Assembly (NCBI RefSeq): GCF_019059575.1
Contig: NW_024882210.1
Coordinates: 248,001 to 312,000 of the forward strand
From: Amphibalanus amphitrite
Lineage: Eukaryota; Arthropoda; Thecostraca; Balanomorpha; Balanidae
Length of the DNA: 64,000 bases
Reading direction: 5' to 3'
Part shown: positions 34,549 through 46,400 of the stretch, one piece after another
Layout of the letters: the number at the start of each line of letters is the position of its first letter
How positions within the stretch are numbered: position 1 is the stretch's first letter
The notes under the pieces: model-generated
The model's database searches: none
Told to the model about the DNA's origin: nothing
The model's input: only the letters and a program-made list of their open reading frames with translations
Position numbers and translations under genes: made by a program

Positions 34549-34851
34549 AGCGAAGCGAGCGAGCTCCTCAGAGTCACCGGTGTGTGGCGCGCTCAGAGGT
34601 GCCAGTGAAAGGCCGTCAGATGCGCTGGTGTTGGGTCCTCACAGGCACCGTTGCGGGGTCTTATGGCTTAGAGACACTGGTGGGGCCATCATTGGCATGT
34701 GTGTGGCCCTGCAAAATGGCCTGCAAGTGGAAAGTGGCCCGTCATAGGCTGGCAAGGACACTCGGAGGCTGGTAAGAGGCCCTCAGAGTCACTGGTACGT
34801 GGCCCTCAGAGGCGTCGGTGTGGGGACTCTCAGAGCCGCCGATGTAGGCCC
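34549..34851. repeat. About 36-bp tandem array, left part
   Basis: After a CGAGCGAGCGAAGCGAGCGAG tract (broken by one base), diverged units on the theme GGCCCTCAGAGGC(A/G)(C/T)CGGTGTGG are repeated. The same motif continues at 35751, beyond the TTAA element. Confidence 0.75.
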
Positions 34852-35750
34852 TTAACCCTCGCCCGTATAGGGGGGGGGGGGGGTCGAACGGACCAACCCC
34901 CATGGTTTTTCGCGAATTACTCGCGTAAAAAGCGGCCGATCGCAACGAAACTTTCAGTACCCTCGCGTTAATCAATTTTACACCTACCCTGCAAATTTCA
35001 TGACCCTGACCCCAATGACCTTTGACCTGTGACCTACTTTTCGAGACCATGTTTGGCCGGAATCGCGATTCGGCGTATGTCGGCTCGCATTAGCCGCGCG
35101 TTTGCAGTCTTTTCGTGGTTTCAAGCGTTCAAACATGTGATATGATGTTGCCCCCATGCATTAGGGTGGGTGTCAAGGTCACCTGAAGGTCAGGTCAGGT
35201 CATTGACCTTTGGTGACCTCGGTTCACTTTTTCGAGTTTTACATGTTTCTAGGCCAGTTTTTGGAGCTGAATTCGAATTTAGCAACCATATGAACATTTA
35301 CGAAGTAGTTTTGGTGCCTTCGTAACATGTTACGAAGCTGTCAGAGGCGGTTGACACCTACTAGGAATACCCGGCGGGACCCCTACTGGTTGACCTGACC
35401 TGACCTGACCCGACCTGGACTAAATGCATAAAGACATCATCTGTGGTCAAAACTAACATGATATTCGTGATCAGCGCCCCGAAAAACCCCATAGCAGCCA
35501 CACTTTACGACGTTCTAACAGGTCCCGATAATCCCGACTTTTGGGTCATTGACCTGACCTGCAAGGTCAATCAATGACCTAGGACCTTAAAACTGGGTAT
35601 CATCGGCTTCCTCTCGTCACGGGCAACACGCTCGTTTTTTCCGCGAAGCTCTAGCTCGATCAGGGGCGAAACGGCAAGGGGGGGGGGTCCAACGGACCCC
35701 CCCCCTTATACGTTCGCGGCTGGAAAAACACCAATACGGGCGAGGGTTAA
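34852..35750. mobile_element. TTAA-flanked MITE-like element, copy 4 (CCCTCGCC subfamily)
   Basis: An 899-bp element with TTAA at 34852-34855 and 35747-35750. The termini CCCTCGCCCGTAT match at both ends. End hairpins share GGTC, an AACG-containing loop and GACC within G- and C-runs (34870-34902, 35681-35706). The right-end 80 bp (ACGCTCGTTTTTTC, CAGGGGCGAAACGGC) closely parallels copy 6. It splits a tandem array, whose units resume directly after the second TTAA. Confidence 0.88.
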
Positions 35751-35960
35751 GATGCGCTGGTGGGGGTCCCTTGGAGGTGGGGCGAGGGGCCTCGCAGTTG
35801 CCGTTGTGGGTGCCTTTAGAAACACTAGTGTGGACCGTGTGTCTATCACAGACGGATGTGGAGCCATAGCAGCCTCGTTGGCCGTTACTAGGGCCCTGAG
35901 CGGCCGGCGAGGTCTCTCAGAAACCGGCATTGGGCCTTTATCAAGATAACTGTGGCTACA
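35751..35960. repeat. About 36-bp tandem array, right part
   Basis: Continuation of the 34549-34851 array (GATGCGCTGGTG, GGGCCTCGCAG, GGTCTCTCAGAAACCGGC), increasingly diverged to the right. Confidence 0.6.
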
Positions 35961-36139
35961 TAGGAGCCAATAACGTGCCCTCACAAGCCCTGTGGTGTCC
36001 TTCCGAGTTGAAGTGCGGCCAGCGCGAACCCTCTGCTACCAACTGGCGCCGCAGGGCCCCTCGGTTTCGAAGGAACCCTAAACCCGAGAACGGGCACGTA
36101 CCCCCTCGCTCCCTTGCTATGTCACTGAATCCAAGCTGA

Positions 36140-36345
36140 TTAGGGACCCTTTAGGTAATCAGGGGCGTTTCAGATGACCAGGGGTTTTCAATTGATCAGG
36201 GGCTCACCAGGTAACCATGGGCCCCTCTGGTAACCAGGCGCCCCTTAAGTAACCAGGGACCCCATCAATAACCAGGACCCCTCAGTAAACGGGGGGCCAC
36301 TCAGGTAAGTGTAGGAGTCCCGCAGATAACCAGGGCCGGCAAGGT
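36140..36345. repeat. Tandem repeat, GGTAACCAGGGGCCCCTCA type
   Basis: Short units of about 28-32 bp alternate (A/G)(G/T)(A/T)AACCAGGG with CCCCTC. Roughly six to seven diverged units are visible. Confidence 0.7.
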
Positions 36346-36379
36346 TTCTCAGGTCCGTTTTTTGACAAGGCTCTTATTG

Positions 36380-37240
36380 ACTCAGGTGCGAGCCCTTTGC
36401 CATCAGCAGAGGGCCCTTCCAAGCCTTTTGAGGGCCGTTTAACGTCTCTTGAGTTCCCATTGAGGCATTCTAAGGGCCCTTTGAGCAGTCGAGGGGCCTT
36501 TGAGGCCTTTTGAGGGCCTCTTGACGTCAGCTGAGGACCGTTGGACGCCAGCTGAGGATCGTGTTTTTGGGCCTTCTGATGGCCATTAGACGCCAATGGA
36601 TGACCCTCTGACACCAACTGGGGCCCTCTGACACCAGCTAAGGGCACTTTAAGTTTGACGCTAGCTCAGGGCCATCTGGCATTAGCTGGGGGGCCCTCTG
36701 ACGCTAGCTCAAGGCCCTTTGACGCTCTTTAAGGCCTTGGCCCTTGAGGTCTTCTAAGGGCCCCTTGAGGCTTTCTAAGGGCTCCTTGAGGCTTTTTGAG
36801 GGCCGCTTGACGCCAGCTGAGGACCGTTTGAGACCTTCTGATGGCCATTTGGCGCCAGCTGGGGGCCATCTGGCACCAGCTGGGGGCCATCTGTCACCAG
36901 CAAAGGACCCTTTAGAGCCTTCGGAGAGCCGTTTGACGCAAGGGCATGGCCCTCTGACGCTAGCTCAGGGACCTTTGACACCCTTTAAGGCCTTCTGACG
37001 TCCGTTTGACGTTAGCTGAGGGCCCTTTGAGGCTATCTGAGGGCCCTTTAAAGCCATCTGAGAGTCCTTTGAGGTCATCTGAGGGCTCCTTAAGGCCATC
37101 TGAGGGCCCTTTTACACCATCTAAGGGCCCTTTGACACCAGATGAGGGCCCTATGACGCTAACTGAGGGCCCTTCGAGGCCATCTGAGGGCCCTTTAAGC
37201 CATTTGAGGGTCCTTTGTACACGGTCTTCGGTGGTCTAAG
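36380..37240. repeat. 30-bp tandem array, GCCATCTGAGGGCCCTTTGA type
   Basis: Regular 30-bp units on the theme CATCTGAGGGCCCTTTGAGG. Because 30 is divisible by three, the plus strand translates as a ten-residue repeat of the form GPLRLSEGPL, and the minus strand also stays open. These are not genes. GGGCCC palindromes occur in most units. Confidence 0.9.
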
Positions 37241-37251
37241 GATTAGTTAGA

Positions 37252-37290
37252 GGCCCATTTGAGGCGGCCTTCGGCCGCCTCAAATGGGCC
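37252..37290. repeat. Perfect 18-bp inverted repeat
   Basis: Arm GGCCCATTTGAGGCGGCC (37252-37269), loop TTC, and exact reverse complement at 37273-37290. It sits at the right edge of the 30-bp array and shares its CCATTTGAGG motif. Confidence 0.9.
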
Positions 37291-37296
37291 CCTTCC

Positions 37297-37375
37297 TTCG
37301 AGTTGGGCCCCCCCAACTCGAATGGGGGGGGGGCACGGGCCCGTGTGCCCCCCCCCTTGTGTGCGCCCTTGATTG
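37297..37375. other. Cluster of G/C hairpins, possible decayed element end
   Basis: TTCGAGTTGGG pairs with CCCAACTCGAA across 4 bases. It is followed by a G-run, GCACGGGCCCGTGTGC, and a C-run that would form a second hairpin. The sequence ends TTGTGTGCGCCCTTG, whose reverse complement (CAAGGGCGCACACAA) resembles a hAT-type terminus. No partner end was found. Confidence 0.45.
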
Positions 37376-37483
37376 TCGACCAGAGTGATCATTGGTCAGG
37401 TGGAGCTAGCTCACTGCATTGCGTGGCAATTGGTCCCACATTAGACAGGCGAACTGTGGTGACACCAACAGCCCTGATTTTAC

Positions 37484-37690
37484 AGCGACCTGTCACAGTA
37501 GATCTGACACAGTGGTCTGTCACGACAGACCTGACACCACAGCGACCTGACACGCAAGACCTGACAGTGAATGACTTGTGAATACAGCAGACCTCACACC
37601 AAAGTAACCTATCACAGCAGACCTGACGCAGTGACCAGTCATGGCAGACCTGACCCCGAAGTGACCTGTCACAGCAGACGTGACGCTCCA
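37484..37690. repeat. Tandem repeat, GACCTGTCACAGCAGACCTGAC type
   Basis: Diverged units of about 28-30 bp combine CAGCAGACCTGAC and A(G/C)TGACCTGTCA. The repeat yields cysteine-rich open frames on the minus strand that are not genes. Confidence 0.8.
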
Positions 37691-38899
37691 AACAGACGTT
37701 AATGGGGTTGCTCTACCGAACACAAAGACGCAGTTAGAACAAAGCTGAACAAAGCCGAAAACTAGCAAGAACAGCAGTGAGTGCACGGCTGGCAGCCTGC
37801 CGCTGGGTTTTTACAGGCCAGAAAGTTGTCCCACACTGCTTCAGTGTGTGAACCCATTTTAATTGTCATTAAGACTGTGTTAACGGTTAATGTGACTGAC
37901 GTATAATCAGCGAGGGCTGCCCTTTGTCTGTTGCCCTGTGACACGACAATGACCGCAACATGAAACTTTTTCGGGGAGGCACACCGGTCTGGGTACGGAT
38001 GTGGTTTTGTGTTTTACTTTTTACGGAAATGTAGTCCGCACCGTGCGCACTAGATGATAGAATGCCCGCTAAGCAGAGCTTATTGCGTAGCACTGCGTTC
38101 TACGCAGGCATTATCTGAACACTCCGCCTGCGTCTTTTTACTGGTACGGATATAGGTACTCGCTTGAAAATTTATATAAACGGAAGATAATACATGCTGT
38201 GCCATGCAAGAATTATTTCACACTCCTTGAGAACCAAAAGCGACCCTCTTCCCTGGTCTCGCAGGCAGGGGAATAATGTATGCTACAGCGTACATACCTA
38301 CATTGATTGATGCTGCACTAGCAGAAGCTCACGACTCACGAACCAAACAGCGTGCATCCCCCAGTCTCCAGCCTTCTAGCACCTTAAGTGGTTTCAAGAA
38401 AAAGAAAGGTGGAAAAGTTTTCGTTGGTGCTTTTTAATGTGTTAATGATCAGAACTGGCGACTCAAAATATGGACTTTTCTTTTTGTACAAGATGTTTTA
38501 CTAGAAGTGTAGAAGGCTGTAGCGTGCATACATGTACATAAGTCGATGTTCCGGGTCCACGTGTATAATTAATGCAAGGTTGCCTGCAAATTGCAATTTC
38601 ATATTAAGACCTGCACGTGAATATTACCGATAGGAGTGAAAGCATATGCACGCTTGGTTATTTAGCGATCGTATACTAAGATAAGTACCATAAAACATAG
38701 CAATAAGGCTATGAGATAAATTGTGTAATCACTTAAGCCATGCCCGTTATAAATGATAGTGCACCACCTGCCATAGCTGTCCAATTTTCGGCGAGATTTC
38801 CTATGTGATCACAGTGAGTCAGGCCAAGTTAGTGGCTGTGGATCAGCGGTCATTACAGTGCTTCGCGGCTGTATGCGCCCTTAAATTCAATGTCGGGGC

Positions 38900-38963
<64 letters not shown>

Positions 38964-39145
38964 CAGAGCGGGACCGGGCGGCGGTGAGACGGTGTCCGCC
39001 CCACCTCCGCCCACTGCCCGGCTGCCGCTACATCCGCCGCCGACCGCAGTATACCGCCCCGGACACCGCTCAGCGGCCGGACAATGGACGCCCAGACGGG
39101 CCGACACCGCCGCCCGCCCCGCGCCGGCCAAAGGCAAACACAAAA
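37691..39145. other. Noncoding DNA, AT-rich, ending in a CGG-repeat island
   Basis: Unique AT-rich DNA to about 38870, then a CpG-rich island containing a long pure (GGC)n run (38905-38959). No exon was recognised. Confidence 0.55.
38905..38959. repeat. (GGC)n trinucleotide run
   Basis: About 55 bp of uninterrupted CGG triplets. Polyglycine and polyalanine frames across it are simple consequences of the repeat. Confidence 0.95.
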
Positions 39146-40326
39146 TTAACCCGCGCCGTGCTGGTGGCCTGAACTTTCCGCCGAGTGCTGGGGGGGGGGC
39201 GTTTTCACGCCCCCCCGTCTAACTCGGCTCCTGGGCCACGTAGCGACACGCGGTAAGCGGCATTCGAAAGAGCGTCAAAAATAAGGACGAAAACACTTCG
39301 GTCATTTTTTGGGTCAGGTCAAAGGTCAGGTCACCAGAGGTCACCAAAGGTAAAATGTTGACTATTTCAACATTTTGGAAACTGCCAACGGCTATCTCGG
39401 GAACCGATAGAGCTACAGCGCCGCGGAAAAGCGCATTCGATAGCCCTTTTACAGACCTTTCTGAGTAATGTTCTCAGATTTGACCTCAGGTCAACGGTTT
39501 AGCCTCTAGAGGGCAAAAGCTCCAAAAATAGCCGTTTTTACGAAAAACGTTTTTTCGTCAATAACTTTTGACTCATAAGCGCCATGACATTACTTTTGCC
39601 AGCATCGTGTTCCTCTCGTCGAGACGCGTCGAATGAACTATTTGTTGACCTTGAAAGGTCATTTTGAAAATTTGACCTCAGGTCAAGGTCATGACCTGAC
39701 CGAAAAGGGTCATGTTGCATATCAGTCGATCCGTATCGTCGAGCTGAACACATCTGACGTGTTTTCACCGCTCTAGCACGTCTCTATCAAAAGTTATAGC
39801 CAAAAAACTGCTGGCGACCGTTCATGACCTGAGATGACCTCAGGGGCACACAGAGGGGTCACAGGTGCATTTTTCCTATTCAGTGTGTCATGTTTACCTA
39901 TGAACCGATGTTTGAGAGCGTTTTGAACGATATTCGTCCAAAAGAGGCGCATTTCAATTTTCTCCCATTGACTTATAATGGAGAGGTCGCAAAATTGACC
40001 TGACCTTAGGTCACAGATATCAAAAATCCGAGATATACATTTTATACATACTGTTACTCATATCAATCGCTGAAAGTTTCAAAGTGATCGTTCAGTCGGT
40101 GTAGCTATAGCGAGCCTTTGAACTTTTTCTGAGGTAAGGTCACTTGACGTGACCTGGTGACCTGACCTTGAACGGCCTAGGTCTGAAATTTTCACAACAT
40201 GTGCGGAAATGATGTAGGAACACGTGTACCAAAAACGGCGGCGCTGCGCGCCGCCGTTTTTGAGATATTCGCGAAAAACCTGAGGGGGGGGCGTAAAAAC
40301 GCCCCCCCCAGCACGGCGCGGGTTAA
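39146..40326. mobile_element. TTAA-flanked MITE-like element, copy 5
   Basis: A 1,181-bp element with TTAA at 39146-39149 and 40323-40326 and identical termini CCCGCGCCGTGCTGG. End hairpins match: G-run, GCGT, four-base loop, ACGC, C-run (39189-39217 and 40283-40309). The interior differs from copies 1 and 2 but is again rich in TGACCT/AGGTCA (39310-39360, 39640-39700, 40130-40180). No transposase is present. Confidence 0.9.
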
Positions 40327-43309
40327 CACTCGCCGCGGTGCTTCATCACAGCGCAAATATCATGTAATAAGTACTGAAGGATGCCGTCGTCCAAACAGTA
40401 ATTTGTCGGCGCGCTTTTCAGGCGTCATAAATTAGTGGGCGGGCCCGATTGTCAGGGAGAATGTGTAACAGAGCCAGGCGAGAGAGACGGCCTGCTTATT
40501 AGGCGAGAATCTCGTGTGCAGTACAACAATGAGCGACACCATCAATTAATGCGGCGCAAGATGTATTAATCGGCCCCGTGTGGTGGCGTCTGCCGGACCG
40601 GCCGGCGCCGACCCGCTCCCAACCATGTCCGGTCAAGTCGTGACCTCAGCAGGTTACGTGATCCCGTCCGGTCCCGGAATTTGACGGCTTCTGATAGGAA
40701 GGCAGTCTCCTAGTCACTGACCGTACCGCTCCACAGTCCCGGAGAGTTACCACTTACCTCACACACAGCCGTCCCATTGTGGATGGTTTTCGATGGACGC
40801 TTCCTCAGTTATAGAATCTGGAAGGCTTCTTACCGACGTTGGTTTCAGAATTTCTCTTCTAAACAAAGTCAAGACCAAATTTCATATACATATGTATGTA
40901 TGTAGTCATATGTAGTCTGGTAGTCTGTTTTGGAAAGCGGTGCCCTGTGACCTCTATGATCGGTGGCTTCGGTCTGATCGACTAGTGCTTGTGATGTGAA
41001 GCCTGCTGCACCGAAGAACCGTGACTTAAAGACTCAAATATTCTGAGTCCTGAAAACCACGAACACCCAAGCTCAACTAAGAAGGCTATATTTTTAAACG
41101 TCAGCATGCTTCTGCTCCTTCCTCCACGGAAAAATGTTTCGGCTCATCAGGGTGAATTGCTGATCTGATCGTTTGCAGCCCGTTCTGCCGCTGCACTGGT
41201 CAGTCTCCGCTCTGCCGCATGCTGTCCAGGCTGTCTGCTCACTGCTGTCCTGCCACTCCGGGTGGGGTGAGGTGGCCCTAGCACGGTCGGTCGCCGCTCA
41301 TTCCTCCTCAGGTGGACGCTCCATCAGCAGCAGCGTCTGCCAACGTCCTGCCTTCCTAGTTCCTACGGTCACATCATACGCAGCGCACTACTACCATCCT
41401 GACGCACTGTGGCCGTGGCAACCATCCTGGCTCACTGCAACCGTCTCGACTCTCAGCGCACTGTGAGTATCGCAGCTCACTCCATCACCAACCGATCGCG
41501 ATGCGACCGGCGTCGTGCAGTGACATCTCAATCGGGCCGCGCTGCTGCCTCCGGGCCCGGCTGCACGCCGGCCGTGGGTGGCCGAAGACACTCACCGACC
41601 CCTCGACGGCGGCGACCCCTTGACGGTCTGCGGCAGCGTTCAGCCTCTCAGATGAGCCGGGGACCTCCATCGGCGCCTGCCACTGCACGGAGACGTCATA
41701 CGACGGAGCTTACAAAAAATATTTACCTAGGCTATGGCGGAGACTGTGGTGATACGAAGGTCTGCAATGTGTGATATTCGCCGCGGACTGTTGGGACTTC
41801 GTGATACCGGGCCGGTCGCCTGATCGTTCTGGTTTGAGGGTGCTTGCCGACCAGGCATGGCTCATTAATGTCTGCTAATTCGAAAGGACGAATCACCGGC
41901 TTTCTCTAGTATCTGGAAAAGCGTCTTGCAATCTCCAAGAAGGAGTGCTTTGAGTGCCTGTTCATTACCTATTCATTGTGGATGCTCAGACCACGCGGTC
42001 GGGTCGCTATGGGTGCCCATGTGCCGAGTCCATCCGTTCGAAGAACACATCCTGTGCCGTTCGGAAAGCCCACCACAATGTATTGGACACGACATCGCAC
42101 AGCTGTGGGAGCACAGCTGTGCAGCGTGCAGTGTCGCCTCTGCGGGGACGGACGGTGATCGTTCGGCCGCTCGTTCGGCCTCAATGGAGCCATCCGGGTG
42201 GCAGCTGAGCGCGCCGACCGACCGAAACGGCCTCTGAACGTGACGGCTATGGACCGGCCGAACGACTCGCCGGTGAATCGTCTAATCACCATCGGTGCGA
42301 TCACTTCAAAGGCCCCGAGCGGCGCGCGACCGCAGCCGCCGCCCTCACGGCAACTTCATCAGACTCCGCCCTCCTTACGGCGCTGCTCCACTGACGTCAT
42401 CACGGCCGCTCATTGGTCGGTGAAAGCCTGATTGGCTCGTATTACCCGATTATCATATCGAACAGAGCCTTACACGCACTGGAATATGATTAGAAAGTGA
42501 TGAATCTCACGAAATGAGGCGCACGGGATGAATCAGTCTGGGCTTTGGGTAACGAGGAAACAATTATAGGGCGATCGTTTCCATTCCTGATACTCAAAGC
42601 CCGTTATGTTTCACAAGTTATCATATTAACCTTTCGTAATATGCGGAGTGAGAACCATTATGTGGGCCATTGTGGGAAAAGCAGTGATTGGTCTTTGAGG
42701 CTAGGAACAAAGGTAGCTAATGAATTCCTTTCGCAGCGCTGTTCATTCAGTGGAAACATAATTCACGGTTTGGCTGAGCTGATCATTGGCTCGCGGACAT
42801 CAATGGCGTTCATTGTTGGCCAAGGGCAAGTTAGCTTTATATTTCAGCCCACTTTTGGCGGCTCCTCATTGAACAGCGCTGGTCAATGTCTATTAAAGTT
42901 TATACGATAGCGTGTTCCTCTTTCATGAATTCATTACCTTTGACCAATGTCACTGAATGACAAGGCTGGATTATTCCATGGCCCTCACTTCCAAATGTAC
43001 TTAAGTACGAGATGGTTGTCATTTTGCTCGTTGATTGAATGATGCTTGGTTGCTTGGTGTGTGAAGTGTGAGGAAGCAAGAGCGCGACTAACCTGTTCGG
43101 GATGGGACCCCACGACCGTTCAGCAAATTGACCCTCAAACTGCGACTGTCCTACGGAACCTGCTGCAGTCCTGCAGCTGTCCCAATCATTGCACTTTCCC
43201 ATCAGTCTCCAGCAGTAACACTAACCTCCTGATCCCTTACCTAGCTCCGACCGAGCTAGCAGAAACGTCCCCGGTACCTATACCCTCAGCATCACAACTC
43301 ATCCCAGGA
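40327..43309. other. Gene-desert DNA with GC-rich islands
   Basis: Unique noncoding sequence with CpG-rich patches near 40560-40700, 41180-41700 and 41990-42430, and an ATGTATGTATG tract near 40890. No exon is convincing. The patches are candidate regulatory islands upstream of ems on the basis of composition only. Confidence 0.5.
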
Positions 43310-43495
43310 TTGCACAGTACACACCCATCCACAGTCCCACAGACCACAGTCCACAGTCCACACCCACCTAGTTAGATTCCCACAGTTCACACCCATCCAC
43401 AGTCTCACAGACCACAGTCCACCCCACCCAGGATCCCACAGTCCACACTCACCCAGGATCCTACAGCCAGTCCCACAGACCAATGCCACCCTGCC
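43310..43495. repeat. Tandem repeat, CCCACAGTCCACACCCACC type
   Basis: Short imperfect units combine CCCACAGACCACAGTCCACA with CACCCA(T/G)(C/G). They form a proline/threonine/histidine-like artefactual frame. Confidence 0.85.
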
Positions 43496-46400
43496 ATGAG
43501 GGCTCGTTCGCTGCGCCCGTATCATTGACGACAGGTACACATGTGACGACCAGTGTTCGTCCGTTTTTGCACGCCTCAGCTGCCTATTTGTTGGCCGTAG
43601 TGGTGTCTGGGACCTGACGGGCTGTGGTGCGGCCGGCTGGGGCTCTTCGCCAGTCCTCCGCGCCCGAGTCGCTCGTTTTTTCGGGGATCCTCCTCTTGAA
43701 CAGCGCCGCCCAATCACTGTAATCATCGTGGAAGGGGTTGTCATTAGCTGATTTTACCTTAACTTAATGGCCAGTCAAATATTTATCTTGTAATGGCAAG
43801 CATGAATTAGTGTGATAGCTGTGAAGAAGCAGGTATTTGGCGGCTCTGAACAGCGGTGGTGGACGGCGGCTGGGCGGCGGACGGCGGCGGAGGACGGGAG
43901 GGGCTAGGCGGACGGTGGACAAGAGGCGGCGGGCGGGAGGCGATGAGCTGTAGGAGGTGGAAGGGATACGGTAGAAGATGGGTGCCGAGTTGTGGGTAAG
44001 AGATGATGGAAGGGTGATGTCAAGTCTGGGGCGCGAGGCGTTGGAAGGGCGAGCTCCACTGTCTATCGAAGGACGAGTTACAGCAGTCAGTGGGCGGCGG
44101 ACAGGGGCAGCGGCAGCAGCCGGCCGGCTCTCGCCATATACGGGCCGCTCCAGCTGGCCCACATTAGGCTGAAAAAGCCTCATCAGCGGCCGGCGCGGGT
44201 CGGCCGTGGGTGTAAATAAACGACCGGGCTCGTTAGGATGCGCTGTGTTTCGCTCACCGGTGGCGGCGCGCCCATTAGCTATTCATGCGCCGTGTTGGCG
44301 GCGTGTGCTGGCGGTGACGGCCGCTGCGCCGGCGCCGCTCCGCCGGTGATCGAGCACCGGTGCCTTACTCCATCTTGTTCCGCAGTATATGCAGCACTCG
44401 TTAATTGCCTAGGTATCGTTTCTCGAGCCTACATAATGGCTCCTAACCGATCTCATTAGTCTTAAAGGGAATAGCGCCGCAAGAGGACCATCCATAAACA
44501 AAGGCCGGGGCGTGTCGCATTCCGGGCGCGAGGATTGATTGTATTCCTTCAATGCCGGCATTATAGGCTCGTCGCCTGGCATTTGTCATAACTGATCACC
44601 GCAAAGTGGAGGATACAAACCAACACGGCCCAGGCCAATTAGGAGCCCGTTCGCGGCGCCGAGCGGCGACTCTGGCTTTGCGCCTGCCGGTCTACGTACC
44701 ACAGAGTCGGAGTCGGCGGATCTGAACGCAACTGGGCCCTATGTAATCATAGACCATAAAATGATTGGAAGACTTTCGTATAGAGAGCGATGCTTAATGA
44801 CTATCTTGGCAGTACAGATGGCCGGCGCCGGCTTTTGTGCGCCGCCCGCCTGCCAGACCGGGTGGCCTCCTCTAAAGGAACTTAATGGTGACCGATTAGA
44901 TTGATCTCCGAAAATCACCGACATTATACACATAGTTGCCATGAAACGGAGCCCGATACTCATCTGATCGGACCACCAGAGCGCTAACGGCTCTCCGGCG
45001 GCACTCACTCAGCCGATAATCACGGTCCGAGTTGGCTGATGATACGGGTCGGCACGGGCCGTACCGGCGCGACGCCCCCGCCCCCGCCCAGACGCTGAGC
45101 TGGCGTCTGACCCCCCCCCCTCCCCCCTAACGCCAGCGACGCACGCCGCCATGCTGCTCTTCGTGCGCAAATGAGCGCGCATTTGTTTATGGCTGTCGGC
45201 CACGGTATGGATCACGTAGGTCGATGGCGGACGTTGTGTGGGAGTCACGTGATCACGCTGCACCAATTAGAGCAGCGGGCCGGACCGCCGGCTAACGATG
45301 CACTAATTTATAGGGCTGTTGGATGCCGACCCGCCGGGGGAAGATACGGGCCCACGGGAGTACGGGGCGGTCGTAAGGAGAAGGCACGGGGACGGGGTAG
45401 TGGGTGGATGAGAGCATGCAAACACGAGGGGGATTAGTGGTAGGTATGGGACGAATTAAGATGAAAACTCAGAAGCACATAATAATTACCGAAGGAAGAT
45501 AAGGAACGGGGTATGGACCCACGAAAATACGGAAGAATGGCTGCAGATTCGTGAGGGGCACTTGTCCACGGGGGCAGATGAGGCATGGTCGGAGAAAAGG
45601 CACGGTCCATAGGAGATGAAACGGTTGCAGGGAAATGCACAATAATAACGAGAGTACGGGCAATTATAACAAAAGCGAGCTCCGCGAGCTTTGTGTTGCT
45701 ACGATTGATTGAAAGGAAAACAGGAAGGTAGTGTGAGATGACGTGCTAGGTGACTAGGTCCTATGCACTGCGAATGACAACGTTCGATGGAGATTGTTCG
45801 TGAATCAGTCTCTATTGAATGCTGATTAGTCTGTTGCGCACGATTATAAGATGACGCAACTTATAGACTGTCAGAGTGCTCCAATTTCTCACCGGGCACT
45901 GGCTTTTGTAAATACAATCAAACAAATTCTCCTTGTCGCCACGGTTTGGTGACAGCGGCACAGAACGCACACCATCAGTGAAGAGCCTGCAGGTCGGCCA
46001 TTTTCCCACGTCACCCGCCCCTGCCGCGGTGTGGATGCCGCGGCCCGCGCCGCCGCGGCCGCCGTCAGTGACGAAGTGCCGGTTCGAGTCTCTGCCGCAG
46101 CGCCATCCGTCCCGGCTCCCACTCACTTCTTCTGTCCTGGGAACGGCGGACGCAGGCGCTGGTCTATCCTGTGAGTGGTGGCCAGAGAGGCTCTTTTGTC
46201 CTGGGAAAGGTAGATGGATCGGTACGCTGATTTGTCGTAAGGACGGCAGACGCTAACAAGCTCGACCAATTAGAGACACTGTCCTGCAATTAGAGATGTT
46301 GGTCTGTCTGACTGAGATCAGGACTCAGGAGCACTGGTGTGACCGGCGACAAGAGACACAGATGGTCGTTACTGGTCCTAATTGTTTGCCCAGCAGGGAA

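Noticed and set aside
36744..37239. Decapeptide-repeat protein suggested by the 30-bp array
   Set aside because: The unit length is a multiple of three, so any stop-free unit stays open. The opposite strand is also open, and no start context or flanking exon supports translation.
46080..46095. GGTTCGAGTCT resembling a tRNA B box
   Set aside because: No matching A box, acceptor stem or cloverleaf could be drawn around it.
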